64,000 nt of DNA, taken from NCBI GenBank assembly GCA_902612325.1, contig CACMDB010000005.1:62001-126000 (forward strand), in the 5' to 3' direction. Shown piece after piece: positions 1 through 8,874 of the stretch (position 1 is its first letter; each line of letters opens with the position of its first letter). The DNA comes from an uncultured Pelagibacteraceae bacterium (GTDB lineage: Bacteria; Pseudomonadota; Alphaproteobacteria; Pelagibacterales; Pelagibacteraceae). A model generated the notes under the pieces. It was not told where the DNA came from. It saw only the letters and a list, made by a program, of their open reading frames with translations, and did not search any database. The position numbers were made by a program, and so were the translations under genes.

Positions 1-1
1 C

Positions 2-133
2 GGAGACTTTATCGAGTCTCAAGCTTTTGCTTTTTTAGCGATAAGATCACTAAAAGGTATGCCCATTTCATTTCCGAATACAACTAGATGTAAAAAATCA
101 GTAACTGGTGGAGTTTTAGTTGAAAATTTTTAA
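2..133 (+). CDS. anmK: Anhydro-N-acetylmuramic acid kinase, C-terminal fragment
   Basis: Partial gene cut by the window edge; only the last 43 codons are present, ending in TAA at 131-133. The reading frame gives an end like the AnmK C-terminus, with the pattern ES-QAFAFLAIRSLKG-PISFP-TT and a closing TGG. AnmK phosphorylates and opens 1,6-anhydro-MurNAc during cell-wall recycling in the cytoplasm. The stop overlaps by a few bases the end of the convergent hydrolase gene. The catalytic part lies outside the window, so integrity cannot be judged. Confidence 0.85.
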   Translation, partial: GDFIESQAFAFLAIRSLKGMPISFPNTTRCKKSVTGGVLVENF

Positions 134-786
134 TACAAAGCTGTTTCTTTTTTTATGTATTTATCTAGAGATTTTGAAAGTGCGTTCTCATTTTTTGAAA
201 AAAAATGATTTGCTTCTGAGATTGACTGAAATTCAACTTTAATACCTTTTTGTGCACTTAATCTTTTATTTAGTTCATTGATATGTTCAACAGGTACTAA
301 TTCATCTTTTTTTCCATAAATCATTATCCCAGAAGTTGGACACGGAGACAAAAATGAAAAATCATAAACATTTGGTTGGGGAGAGATTGCAACAAATCTA
401 TTTATCTCTGGTCTCCTCATTAAAAGTTGCATGGCAATCAATGACCCAAAAGAAAAACCTGAAACCCAACACTGAGAATTATCAAAATTTTCTCTCTCTA
501 ACCAATCAAGAGCAGCTGCAGCATCTGCTAATTCGCCTTGGCCATTGTCAAATTCTCCATCACTCTTTCCTACACCTCTAAAATTTACTCTGCAAACTGA
601 AAAATCATTTTCCATAAAAGTATGAAAAGTTTCCACAACAACTTTATTATTCATTGTCCCTCCATACTGAGGGTGAGGTTGTAAAACCAAAGCTATTGGT
701 GAAGTATTTTTTTTACTCTTATAATATTTGGCTTCAAGTCTACCTGCAGGTCCTGGAATAAATATTTCTAATATTTTATTTTCCAT
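130..786 (-). CDS. Alpha/beta hydrolase (COG2945-like)
   Basis: A 218-residue cytoplasmic alpha/beta hydrolase. The oxyanion-side motif HPHPQYGG-type lies at residues 37-43. The nucleophile elbow G-F-S-F-G-S puts the catalytic Ser at about 112, with an Asp in GKKDELVP near 160 and a His in EANHFF near 195, so the triad looks complete. Length fits the COG2945 group of small hydrolases, whose substrates are mostly unknown. It is convergent with anmK and divergent from the iscR-suf operon. No substrate can be assigned. Confidence 0.8.
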   Translation of the reverse strand: MENKILEIFIPGPAGRLEAKYYKSKKNTSPIALVLQPHPQYGGTMNNKVVVETFHTFMENDFSVCRVNFRGVGKSDGEFDNGQGELADAAAALDWLERENFDNSQCWVSGFSFGSLIAMQLLMRRPEINRFVAISPQPNVYDFSFLSPCPTSGIMIYGKKDELVPVEHINELNKRLSAQKGIKVEFQSISEANHFFSKNENALSKSLDKYIKKETALY

Positions 787-868
787 AATTGTTATTGATT
801 ATTATTCTCAAAAAAAAATTAGGTTTATCACAACTGCGTGACAAAATGTTAGCTTTTTTTTACTGATG

Positions 869-893
869 ATACTTGACTATTTTGGTCAGGTTT
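869..893 (+). promoter_or_regulatory. Predicted type 1 IscR operator
   Basis: The 25 bp from 869 to 893 read ATACTTGACTATTTTGGTCA followed by GGTTT. Against the published type 1 IscR consensus (ATASYYGACT, RWWWY, AGTC, RRSTAT) I count 23 of 25 matching positions. The site covers the TTGACT -35 hexamer of the iscR promoter, as expected for autorepression by [2Fe-2S]-IscR. The match is seen in sequence; the regulation is inferred. Confidence 0.75.
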
Positions 894-900
894 ATATATA
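873..900 (+). promoter_or_regulatory. Sigma-70-type promoter of iscR-suf
   Basis: TTGACT at 873-878 and TATATA at 895-900 are separated by 16 bp, and the iscR ATG follows at 921. The -35 box sits inside the predicted IscR operator. This would give a very short 5' leader, and no strong Shine-Dalgarno is seen before the ATG apart from a weak AAGGA at 912-916. Confidence 0.6.
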
Positions 901-920
901 CCCCAGTAAAATAAGGAATT

Positions 921-1346
921 ATGAGACTTACTTCTAAAGGCAGATATGCGGTAATGGCTTTAGTGGATCTGGCTAGATTTGATGGAATTAATCCAGTTTC
1001 TCTAAGGGATATATCTTTAAGACAAGGCATTTCGTTAGATTATTTAGAACAAATTTTTTCAAAATTGAGAAAAAAAGAAATTGTTCAAAGCGTTAGAGGA
1101 ACTCAAGGTGGATATATTTTAAATAGGAAAGCTAAAGAAATTAAATTAACAAATATTTTTGATGCAGTAGACGAAAAAGTAAAAACTGTCCAATGTAAAA
1201 AAGAGTCAAAAAAAGGATGCAATGGTAAATCTACAAAATGTTTAACTCACAATCTTTGGGATGAACTTGAAACTCATATCAATAATTTTTTTGATAAAAA
1301 AAGTTTAGACGACTTAGTAAAAGAAAACTTTGAAAGAAGATTATAA
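921..1346 (+). CDS. iscR: Rrf2-family Fe-S regulator IscR
   Basis: A 141-residue Rrf2 protein with an N-terminal winged helix (residues 1-70, [16 protein letters not shown] and the QGGY wing). Three cysteines at 92, 100 and 107 are followed by LTH with His110, matching the Cys-Cys-Cys-His ligand set of [2Fe-2S] IscR, although the first gap has seven residues where E. coli IscR has five. It heads the suf operon and stops one base before the sufB ATG. Together with the upstream operator this supports IscR-type control of Fe-S assembly rather than another Rrf2 function. Confidence 0.88.
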   Translation: MRLTSKGRYAVMALVDLARFDGINPVSLRDISLRQGISLDYLEQIFSKLRKKEIVQSVRGTQGGYILNRKAKEIKLTNIFDAVDEKVKTVQCKKESKKGCNGKSTKCLTHNLWDELETHINNFFDKKSLDDLVKENFERRL

Positions 1347-1347
1347 A

Positions 1348-2790
1348 ATGGATACTAGAGAAAAAGATATAGAAAATTTAAAAGATTATAAATATGGTTT
1401 TACAACTGATATTGAAAATATTAAAGCACCAAAAGGTCTAAATGAAAATGTAATTAAGTTTATTTCAAATATTAAAAAAGAACCTAAATGGATGTTGGAT
1501 TTTAGATTAAAAGCATTTGAAAGATTTAAGCTTCTCAAAGAACCTGACTGGCAAAAACCTAAGTATCCTAAAATTGATTATCAAGATTTATATTACTATT
1601 CAGCTCCGAAAAGCATGAAGGATAAACCTAAGAGCTTAGACGAATTAGATCCTAAACTTTTAGAAACTTATAATAAATTAGGAATCCCTCTTCAAGAGCA
1701 AGCGAGATTAAATGGAATAGCTGTAGATGCGGTATTTGATTCTGTTTCAGTAGCCACAACATTTAAAGGTGAATTAACAAAACATGGAATCATTTTTTGT
1801 TCAATGTCAGAAGCAATACAAAAACATCCTGATTTAGTAAAAAAATATTTAGGAACAGTAATTCCAACAACAGATCATTTTTTTGCGACATTAAACTCCG
1901 CAGTTTTTACTGATGGATCATTTGTTTATATTCCTGAAGGTGTAAAGTGTCCAATGGAGCTCTCGACCTATTTCAGAATTAACGCATCAGAAACTGGTCA
2001 ATTTGAAAGAACTTTAATTATTGCTGATAAAGGAAGTTATGTGAGTTATTTAGAGGGCTGTACTGCGCCGATGAGAGATGAAAATCAATTACACGCTGCT
2101 AACGTTGAACTAATAGCCCTTGATGATGCAGAGATTAAATATTCAACTGTTCAAAACTGGTACCCGGGAGATGAAAATGGAAAAGGGGGAATTTATAATT
2201 TTGTAACTAAAAGAGGGCTATGTAAGGGAAAAAATTCTAAGATTTCTTGGACACAGGTAGAGACAGGTTCTGCTATAACTTGGAAATACCCTAGTTGTAT
2301 TTTAAAGGGTGATAACTCAATTGGAGAATTTTATTCAATAGCAATTACAAATAATCATCAAAAAGCAGATACTGGGACAAAGATGATCCACCTTGGTAAA
2401 AATACTAAAAGTAAGATAATTTCCAAAGGTATTAGTGCTGGATTTTCTGATATGACCTATAGAGGATTAGTAGATATAAATTCAAAAGCAAAAAATTCTA
2501 GTAACTATACTCAATGTGACTCTCTTTTAATGGGAAATAAATGTGGAGCACACACTGTTCCTTATATAAAGAACAAAAATTTTGACTCAAATGTTGCTCA
2601 TGAAGCAACAACGTCAAAAATAAGTGAAGAGCAATTGCACTATTGTCAACAAAGAGGATTAAATCCAGAGGAAGCTGTTGGGTTAATCGTTAATGGATTT
2701 TGCAAAGAAGTTCTTCAGCAATTACCAATGGAGTTTGCTGTAGAGGCACAAAAACTTGTTGGAATTAGTCTTGAAGGGAGCGTGGGTTAA
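1348..2790 (+). CDS. sufB: Fe-S assembly scaffold SufB
   Basis: A 480-residue SufB, close to the usual length. SufB is the scaffold subunit of the cytoplasmic SufBC2D complex where [4Fe-4S] clusters are assembled. The family signatures [36 protein letters not shown] and the C-terminal VGLIVNGF are present. I chose the ATG at 1348 over an in-frame TTG at 1330, because the TTG lies inside iscR while a GAAAGAAGA stretch precedes the ATG. The stop codon overlaps the sufC start by one base. Confidence 0.95.
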   Translation: MDTREKDIENLKDYKYGFTTDIENIKAPKGLNENVIKFISNIKKEPKWMLDFRLKAFERFKLLKEPDWQKPKYPKIDYQDLYYYSAPKSMKDKPKSLDELDPKLLETYNKLGIPLQEQARLNGIAVDAVFDSVSVATTFKGELTKHGIIFCSMSEAIQKHPDLVKKYLGTVIPTTDHFFATLNSAVFTDGSFVYIPEGVKCPMELSTYFRINASETGQFERTLIIADKGSYVSYLEGCTAPMRDENQLHAANVELIALDDAEIKYSTVQNWYPGDENGKGGIYNFVTKRGLCKGKNSKISWTQVETGSAITWKYPSCILKGDNSIGEFYSIAITNNHQKADTGTKMIHLGKNTKSKIISKGISAGFSDMTYRGLVDINSKAKNSSNYTQCDSLLMGNKCGAHTVPYIKNKNFDSNVAHEATTSKISEEQLHYCQQRGLNPEEAVGLIVNGFCKEVLQQLPMEFAVEAQKLVGISLEGSVG

Positions 2791-3524
2791 TGCTGAAAAT
2801 TAATAACTTAAACGCAAATGTTGAAAATAAGTCAATTTTAAAGGGATTTTCACTTAATATAAACCCAGGTGAAGTTCATGCAATAATGGGTCCTAATGGC
2901 TCTGGAAAAAGTACTTTATCTAATATTTTATCGGGAAAAAAAGGTTACGAGGTATCAGGAGAAATATTATTTGAAAATAAAAATTTATTTGAACTTGAAA
3001 CTGAGGAAAGAGCGCACAAAGGTATATTTTTAGCCTTCCAATACCCTTTAGAAATTCCTGGAGTAAATACTAATATTTTTTTAAAGACTTCTCTAAATGC
3101 AATTAGAAAAGCTCGTGGACAAAAAGAACTTGATGCTATCGAGTTTTTAAAACTCGTAAAAGAAAAAGCTAAGGAACTTAAATTTGATGAAGAAAAACTT
3201 AATAGGCAATTAAATGTAGGCTTCTCTGGTGGAGAAAAAAAGAAAAATGAAATTCTACAAATGTCAATGCTGGCGCCAAAACTTTCAATTTTAGATGAAA
3301 CAGACTCAGGTTTAGATATAGATGCTCTAAAAATAGTTGCAGATGGTGTAAACACATTAAGGAATAATGAAAATTCTTTTTTAATCATTACTCATTATCA
3401 AAGACTATTAGATTATATCAAGCCAGATTTCGTTCATGTTTTAATGAATGGAAGGATTATTAAATCAGGTGGACCTGAACTTGCAGAAGAATTAGAAAAA
3501 AAAGGATATGAGAGTTTTAATTAG
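2790..3524 (+). CDS. sufC: Fe-S assembly ATPase SufC
   Basis: A 244-residue ABC-type ATPase that powers the SufBCD scaffold. Walker A GPNGSGKST is at residues 34-42, the signature is FSGGEKKKNEILQ and Walker B is LSILDETDSGLDID. The FSGGE plus KK(R/K)NEILQM form is typical of SufC and differs from transport ATPases. It starts within the sufB stop codon and is followed directly by sufD, so translation is probably coupled. Confidence 0.95.
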   Translation: MLKINNLNANVENKSILKGFSLNINPGEVHAIMGPNGSGKSTLSNILSGKKGYEVSGEILFENKNLFELETEERAHKGIFLAFQYPLEIPGVNTNIFLKTSLNAIRKARGQKELDAIEFLKLVKEKAKELKFDEEKLNRQLNVGFSGGEKKKNEILQMSMLAPKLSILDETDSGLDIDALKIVADGVNTLRNNENSFLIITHYQRLLDYIKPDFVHVLMNGRIIKSGGPELAEELEKKGYESFN

Positions 3525-4772
3525 ATGAAGGAACAATTAAAAATAGATTTTAACAAAATTCAAGAAGTTTCTAATTTTTCTAATAGAGATATTGAGATAA
3601 AAAAGTCTTACCTAAATAAATTTATTGAAAATGGTTTCCCAAATAGAAAACAAGAAAATTGGAAGTTTTTAGATATAAATCAAATAATTAGTAATAATAT
3701 TTCAGATTTGAGCTTTTATAATGATTATTCAATTGAAAATAAGATTGATCCATCAATTTTTATTGATGATTTAGAACATAATAAAATTATTTTTATCAAT
3801 GGAAGAGTTGAAAAAATTGACTTTAGTTATGAGGATAAAAAACAGATTGAAATAATTGAGGACTCTTACACAACTGATAAGTCTGAAAACAACAATTCAT
3901 TAATTGATTTGAATTTTGCTTTAAGTAATAAACATTTTAAAATTTTAATTAAAAAAGACTACTCATTAAAAAAACCTTTAATCATTTATCATTTGTCCAA
4001 TGAGAAAATGAAATCAAAGAATATTAATTTAAGGTTAGATTTTGAGCTTGAACAAAACAGCTCACTAAAATTGATAGATTTCTTTAGTGATGATAGTGAA
4101 AAAAATTTTATGAATATTTTTTACAATTTTAATTTGGATAAAGATGCGATTCTTAAAAATTATAAAATTGATAAGTCTTTGAATAAAAATCTAAAATATT
4201 CATTTAATAATATAGATCAAAAACAAAATAGTATTTCTGAAACTTTTGTTTTTTCTGCAGGATCAGATTATTTCAAAAATGAGATAAATTGTAGTCTAAA
4301 AGGCGAATATTCTTCAGCATTTATAAATGGTATTTTTTCGTTAGATGATAATAAACAGCACGAAATAAGAACTACTATAAATCATTTGGTTGAAAATACA
4401 AAAAGCTATCAGTTAATTAAGAGTGTGCTTGGAAAAAATACAAAGTCTGCTTATCAAGGAAGAATATATGTAGACTCAAAGGCACAGAAAACAGATGGAT
4501 ATCAATTAAGTAAAGCAATTTTGTTAGACGAAACCTCAGAGTTTAACGCAAAACCTGAATTAGAAATTTATGCTGATGATGTTAAATGTTCTCATGGATC
4601 AGCATCTGGTAGTCTTGATGATAATTCAATTTTTTATTTAATGTCTAGAGGACTAAATTATAAACAAGCTAAAGGACTATTAATAAATGGTTTTTTGCTT
4701 GATGTAATCGAAAAGATTACTGACGCTGAAATTAAAGATTTATTAAAAAAGATGATTGGTTTAAAAAAATGA
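3525..4772 (+). CDS. sufD: Fe-S assembly protein SufD
   Basis: A 415-residue SufD, partner of SufB in the SufBC2D complex. The N-terminal half is divergent and Asn/Lys/Asp rich. The C-terminal beta-helix carries the conserved parts: HEIRTTINH, SAYQGRIYVDSKAQKTDGYQ, KPELEIYADDVKCSHGSASG and the closing YLMSRGLNYKQAKGLLINGF. The ATG follows the sufC stop with no gap, and the stop overlaps the sufS ATG by four bases. Confidence 0.93.
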   Translation: MKEQLKIDFNKIQEVSNFSNRDIEIKKSYLNKFIENGFPNRKQENWKFLDINQIISNNISDLSFYNDYSIENKIDPSIFIDDLEHNKIIFINGRVEKIDFSYEDKKQIEIIEDSYTTDKSENNNSLIDLNFALSNKHFKILIKKDYSLKKPLIIYHLSNEKMKSKNINLRLDFELEQNSSLKLIDFFSDDSEKNFMNIFYNFNLDKDAILKNYKIDKSLNKNLKYSFNNIDQKQNSISETFVFSAGSDYFKNEINCSLKGEYSSAFINGIFSLDDNKQHEIRTTINHLVENTKSYQLIKSVLGKNTKSAYQGRIYVDSKAQKTDGYQLSKAILLDETSEFNAKPELEIYADDVKCSHGSASGSLDDNSIFYLMSRGLNYKQAKGLLINGFLLDVIEKITDAEIKDLLKKMIGLKK

Positions 4773-5989
4773 ACATAGATAATATTAAAAAAGAGTTTCC
4801 TATCTTTGATGAAAAGATACAAAACAATGATCTAGTTTATTTGGATAGTGCTAATTCTTCTCAAAAACCTAAAGTTGTTATTGATAGAATAAACGAATTC
4901 TATACTAAAGAATTTTCAAATGTGGGCAGAAGTATTCATTATTTGGCAGTGGCAGCTACAAATTTATACGAAAATACACGATCTTCTGTCCAAAAATATA
5001 TTAATGCAAAAGATAAAAATGAGATTGTATTCACTAAGGGTGCAACTGAAGCCCTCAATTTAGTTGCTAATACACTTGGCCAAAAGTATTTGAATGAAGG
5101 TGACGAAATTTTACTCACTGAGTTAGAGCATCATTCAAATTATGTACCATGGCACTATTTGAGAAAATCAAAAAATATAAAGATTAATTTTGCTGAAATA
5201 AATGAAGAGGGAGAAATTCCAATTGAAAATATTGAAAAAAAAATTACGCCAAAAACAAAGGTGATTGCCATTAATCATCTATCGAATGTCACTGGCGCAA
5301 TCTTACCAATCAAAGAGATTACTGAGCTTGCACACGCAAAAGATATAATTGTTGTTGTAGATGGATGTCAAGGTGCACCACATTTGAAACTTGATGTGCA
5401 AGATCTGGACTGTGATTTTTATGCAATTTCTTGTCATAAAATGTATGGACCGACTGGACTTGGAATTTTGTATGGAAAAAAAAAATGGCTTGAAGAATTA
5501 CCACCTTATCAAGGTGGTGGTGGAATGATTAAAGAAGTTAAAAAAGATCGTATTACTTATGGTGATCTTCCAAATAAGTATGAAGCAGGCACTATGGCCA
5601 CTGCACAGGTGATAGCTTTTGATAAGTCTATCAAATTTTTAGAAAGTATTGGAATTGAAAATATAATTAAACATGAAAAAGAATTAATAGAATATGGTCA
5701 AGAAATTTTAAAAAAGAATAATTCAGTAAAAATAATTGGCAATCCAAAAAATAAAGGCGGTGTAATATCGTTTACGATTGAAGGGGTACATCCACATGAC
5801 ATCGCGACAATACTTGACGAAGACGGTGTAGCTATTAGAGCTGGACACCATTGCTGTCAAATTTTACACGACAAACTCGAGATTCCTGCTAGTGCAAGAG
5901 CATCAGTAGGTGTCTATAATACTAAAAGTGATTTTGATCAATTAAATGAGTCTATAAACAAATGTAAAAAAATTTTTGATTTAAAATGA
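4769..5989 (+). CDS. sufS: Cysteine desulfurase SufS
   Basis: A 406-residue PLP enzyme of the group II (SufS) desulfurases. It removes sulfur from cysteine as a persulfide and passes it to SufU. The PLP lysine lies in AISCHKMYGPTG, and the persulfide cysteine in RAGHHCCQ near residue 360. The short loop around that Cys is the SufS form, not the longer IscS loop. Four-base ATGA overlaps join it to sufD upstream and sufU downstream. Confidence 0.95.
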   Translation: MNIDNIKKEFPIFDEKIQNNDLVYLDSANSSQKPKVVIDRINEFYTKEFSNVGRSIHYLAVAATNLYENTRSSVQKYINAKDKNEIVFTKGATEALNLVANTLGQKYLNEGDEILLTELEHHSNYVPWHYLRKSKNIKINFAEINEEGEIPIENIEKKITPKTKVIAINHLSNVTGAILPIKEITELAHAKDIIVVVDGCQGAPHLKLDVQDLDCDFYAISCHKMYGPTGLGILYGKKKWLEELPPYQGGGGMIKEVKKDRITYGDLPNKYEAGTMATAQVIAFDKSIKFLESIGIENIIKHEKELIEYGQEILKKNNSVKIIGNPKNKGGVISFTIEGVHPHDIATILDEDGVAIRAGHHCCQILHDKLEIPASARASVGVYNTKSDFDQLNESINKCKKIFDLK

Positions 5990-6450
5990 ATTTAAAAGAA
6001 TTATATCAAGAAATAATTTTAGAACATGGAAAAAATCCAAGGAATTTGAGGAAGACTAAGAATTTTAATAAAGATGCTAAAGGGAATAATCCTTTATGTG
6101 GGGATAATGTCCATGTTTATCTAAAATTGAATAATCAAAGAAAAGTTGAAGATATTTCTTTTGAAGGAAGTGGTTGCGCAATATCAATGGCCTCAGCTTC
6201 AATAATGACAGATTTGATTAAAGGCAAAAGTGACAATGAAGCAAAGGAGATCATAGATGATTTTCTTGGAATGATAAAAGAAAATCCTGAATTAAAGTCT
6301 ACGATTTTAGAGGAAGATGATAAAACAAAACTAATGTGTCTATCCGGAGTAAAACAATATCCTATGAGAGTAAAATGTGCTACCTTATCATGGCATACTT
6401 TGATTTCTGCAATGGAAGATGACGGAAAGCAAGTGAGCACAGAAGATTAA
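5986..6450 (+). CDS. sufU: SufU-type Fe-S assembly / sulfur-relay protein
   Basis: A 154-residue IscU-fold protein. Cys38 and Asp40 (PLCGD), Cys64 (GSGCAIS) and Cys131 (RVKCATLSW) match the Zn-binding set of SufU. The extra segment before GVKQYPMRVKCATL is the insertion that separates SufU from IscU. SufU accepts persulfide from SufS, which sits just upstream with a four-base overlap. E. coli-type SufE is not seen in this operon, consistent with a SufS-SufU pair. Confidence 0.92.
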   Translation: MNLKELYQEIILEHGKNPRNLRKTKNFNKDAKGNNPLCGDNVHVYLKLNNQRKVEDISFEGSGCAISMASASIMTDLIKGKSDNEAKEIIDDFLGMIKENPELKSTILEEDDKTKLMCLSGVKQYPMRVKCATLSWHTLISAMEDDGKQVSTED

Positions 6451-6454
6451 TATT

Positions 6455-6751
6455 ATGGAAATAAAAGAAAAAATTATAAACGAAATTAGAAAAATTTATG
6501 ATCCTGAGTTACCAGTTAATATTTATGAACTTGGTTTAATTTATGATATTCAAGTAAAAGGAAAAAAAGCTGAAATTAAAATGACCTTAACCACACCAAA
6601 TTGTCCTGTTGCAGAGAGTTTACCAAAAGAAGTAAAAGAAGGAGCTATGCAAGTTGAAGAAATTGATGATGTTGATCTTCAACTAGTTTGGGACCCACCT
6701 TGGAACAAAGATATGATGTCAGATGCCGCTAAGTTGGAGTTAAATTTGTAA
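6455..6751 (+). CDS. sufT: SufT / MIP18-family (DUF59) Fe-S maturation protein
   Basis: A 98-residue DUF59 protein. The family pattern YDPELPVNIYELGLIYD is near the start, followed by MTLTTPNCPVAE with the conserved Cys and the closing LVWDPPWNKDMMSD. Homologues named SufT help deliver Fe-S clusters to client proteins. It lies four bases after sufU and its stop overlaps the sufA-type gene by one base, so it is part of the suf operon. A PaaD role is unlikely in this context. Confidence 0.88.
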   Translation: MEIKEKIINEIRKIYDPELPVNIYELGLIYDIQVKGKKAEIKMTLTTPNCPVAESLPKEVKEGAMQVEEIDDVDLQLVWDPPWNKDMMSDAAKLELNL

Positions 6752-7086
6752 TGAATCCTATAATTAAATTAAGTGAAAATGCAGCAAACAGAATTAAAGA
6801 AATCATGTCTAGTGCCGAAAAAGATGCTTTAGGAGTGAGAGTTTCAGTTAAATCTGGAGGATGCGCAGGCATGTCATATGTAATGGAATATTCTAAAGAA
6901 CTAAACCCGAATGATGAGGTAATTCAGGACAAGGGAGTTAAGGTTTTTATAGATTCTGCTGCAGTGATGTATTTATTAGGTACTGAAATGGATTACAAAA
7001 AAGAGGATTTTTCCTCAACTTTTGTGTTCAACAATCCCAATGAAACAGAGAGATGTGGTTGCGGGGAATCCTTTAAAGTAGAATAA
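6751..7086 (+). CDS. sufA: A-type Fe-S carrier (SufA/IscA/ErpA-like)
   Basis: A 111-residue HesB/YadR-domain protein. The three ligand cysteines are present: one in KSGGCAGMSY and two in the C-terminal ERCGCGESF. A-type carriers transfer clusters from the Suf scaffold to targets. As the last gene of the operon it is named sufA by position; erpA or iscA would fit the sequence equally well. Confidence 0.9.
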   Translation: MNPIIKLSENAANRIKEIMSSAEKDALGVRVSVKSGGCAGMSYVMEYSKELNPNDEVIQDKGVKVFIDSAAVMYLLGTEMDYKKEDFSSTFVFNNPNETERCGCGESFKVE

Positions 7087-7152
7087 AATTTAGTATCCCA
7101 TAAGTTGCATAGCTGTATTGCTTAAAATGCATATCTAGTATATAATTATTAC

Positions 7153-7323
7153 ATGAACGTTTTTGAATTTAGAAATTTATTAGCGTCTGAAGACAGAAAA
7201 GAAAAAAGAAAAAGCTTACAAAGATCTTTGATCAAATCTGTTGAAACAGGAGCTAATGGAACTCAAGATTACGTTGTTAAAAAAGGTCCTGGCAAAAACA
7301 AGATTGCCACTACTAGACAATAA
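7153..7323 (+). CDS. Small basic hypothetical protein (56 aa)
   Basis: An intact 56-codon frame fills most of the gap between the suf operon and the glnA 3' end. The product begins MNVFEFRNLLASEDRKEKRK, is rich in Lys and Arg, and ends in a Gly/Lys segment with KKGPGKNK and ATTRQ. It has no membrane segment or known motif that I recognise. Its stop lies three bases before the glnA stop. No clear Shine-Dalgarno is seen, so the call rests on the intact frame and the tight fit. Confidence 0.5.
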   Translation: MNVFEFRNLLASEDRKEKRKSLQRSLIKSVETGANGTQDYVVKKGPGKNKIATTRQ

Positions 7324-7326
7324 TTT

Positions 7327-8733
7327 TTAACAACTATAATACATGTCGAACTCTATTGGGTGTGGTGTGTGTTCGAAATTATGTATTTCCTCAAATTTTA
7401 AAGCAATGTAAGCATCTATCTGATCATCAGTAAATACGTTACCTTGTTTTAAAAAATCTCTGTCCTTATCCAAACTTTCCATTGCTTCTCTTAATGAGCC
7501 ACAAACAGTAGGTATTTTTTTAACTTCATTTTCAGATAAAGCATAAAGATCTTTATCGAAAGATTTACCTGGATCAATTTTATTTTTAATACCATCTAGT
7601 CCAGCCATAAGCATTGCTGCAAAAGTTAAGTATGGGTTTCCAGCTGCATCGCCAAATCTAATTTCACATCTCGCAGCTTTTTTACTTAGAGTGATAGGGA
7701 TCCTACATGAAGCTGACCTGTTTCTCGCTGAGTACGCTAATAACACTGGGGCTTCAAATCCCGGGATCAATCTTTTGTAACTATTGGTTGTAGCGTTTGA
7801 AAAAGCGTTTATAGCTTTTGCATGTTTTAAAATTCCACCAATATAGTGTAAAGCTAAATCGGATAAGCCAGCATATTTATCTCCTGAAAATAATGCTGTA
7901 TTTCCTTTCCAAATTGATTGGTGCACGTGCATACCTGATCCATTATCACCTTTTACTGGTTTAGGCATAAAAGTTGCAGTTTTTCCAAATGAATGTGAAA
8001 CCATGTGTACCGCATACTTATATAATTGCAAGTTATCTGCTTGATCAACTAAAGTTCCAAAATACATTCCAAGTTCATGCTGACTTGGAGCAACTTCATG
8101 GTGATGTTTCTCAACTTTAATACCCATGTCTTTCATTGCTTTTAAATACTCACTTCTCATATCTTGTGCACTATCAACAGGAGGAACTGGGAAGTAACCA
8201 CCTTTGATACCAGGTCTGTGTCCCATATTTCCGTTTTCATATTTTTTTCCAGTGTTGTAAGGGCCTTCAGTGCTATCAATTTTGAAGCCAGTTTCATTCA
8301 TGTCATTTTTAAATCTTACATCATCGAATACAAAAAATTCAGCTTCTGGACCAAAAAATGCTTTGTCACCAATTCCAGATTTTTTTAAATATGCCTCAGC
8401 TTTTTTTGCTGTTCCTCGAGGATCTCTTTCGTAAGGATCTTTTTTTATTGCATCCAAAATATCACAAAAAATGTTTAATGTATTATGAGACGTAAACGGA
8501 TCAACCACAGTTCTGCTTAAATCAGGCTTTAAAATCATGTCAGATTCATTAATAGCTTTCCAACCTGCAATTGAGGAGCCATCAAAGAAAATTCCATCGT
8601 TTAACATATCTTCGTCAACTACCTTAGTGTCCATTGTAACGTGTTGAAGTTTACCTCTAGGGTCAGTAAATCTTAGATCAACGTAATCGATCTCTTTGTC
8701 TTTAATAACTTTTAATACATTTTTTGCACTCAT
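7327..8733 (-). CDS. glnA: Glutamine synthetase, type I
   Basis: A 468-residue GSI enzyme that makes glutamine from glutamate, ammonium and ATP in the cytoplasm. Seen are the FDGSSI motif near residue 50, [10 protein letters not shown], the ATP-site [16 protein letters not shown] and the NRSASCRIP region. A Tyr in [11 protein letters not shown] sits where the GlnE adenylylation Tyr of enterobacterial GlnA lies, so covalent control is plausible. A strong AGAGGAG ribosome site precedes the ATG. It is divergent from the YbaK-type gene, and no glnB is adjacent. Confidence 0.97.
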   Translation of the reverse strand: MSAKNVLKVIKDKEIDYVDLRFTDPRGKLQHVTMDTKVVDEDMLNDGIFFDGSSIAGWKAINESDMILKPDLSRTVVDPFTSHNTLNIFCDILDAIKKDPYERDPRGTAKKAEAYLKKSGIGDKAFFGPEAEFFVFDDVRFKNDMNETGFKIDSTEGPYNTGKKYENGNMGHRPGIKGGYFPVPPVDSAQDMRSEYLKAMKDMGIKVEKHHHEVAPSQHELGMYFGTLVDQADNLQLYKYAVHMVSHSFGKTATFMPKPVKGDNGSGMHVHQSIWKGNTALFSGDKYAGLSDLALHYIGGILKHAKAINAFSNATTNSYKRLIPGFEAPVLLAYSARNRSASCRIPITLSKKAARCEIRFGDAAGNPYLTFAAMLMAGLDGIKNKIDPGKSFDKDLYALSENEVKKIPTVCGSLREAMESLDKDRDFLKQGNVFTDDQIDAYIALKFEEIHNFEHTPHPIEFDMYYSC

Positions 8734-8810
8734 TATATCTCCTCTGTAATCTTGTGGGTTGTGATACCAAATAAAGACTGATAAATAATCCTCTTTTACT
8801 TAATAACACC

Positions 8811-8827
8811 TATGCATTTTTAACATA
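8811..8827. promoter_or_regulatory. Imperfect dyad upstream of glnA, similar to one before amtB
   Basis: TATGCA-TTTTT-AACATA at 8811-8827 in the glnA/ybaK intergenic region. It keeps the left arm, the 5-bp spacer length and the CATA end of the perfect TATGCA-N5-TGCATA dyad found upstream of amtB at 39389-39405. A shared nitrogen-responsive operator is an inference from two sites only. Confidence 0.3.
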
Positions 8828-8874
8828 AGTGTATATTGAAAAGACTAAGAATACTAACAATTCAGAGTTGAATA

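Noticed and set aside
336..581. Open frame on the plus strand opposite the alpha/beta hydrolase
   Set aside because: Antisense to a gene with a complete catalytic triad; the product has no recognisable motif and no start signal.
1330..1347. TTG start for sufB inside iscR
   Set aside because: It would add six residues not typical of SufB; the ATG at 1348 follows the iscR stop and has a purine-rich upstream stretch.
8734..8874. Possible glutamine riboswitch upstream of glnA
   Set aside because: I looked for the conserved glnA-motif segments on the minus strand and did not find them; only an ordinary leader with a strong ribosome site is seen.
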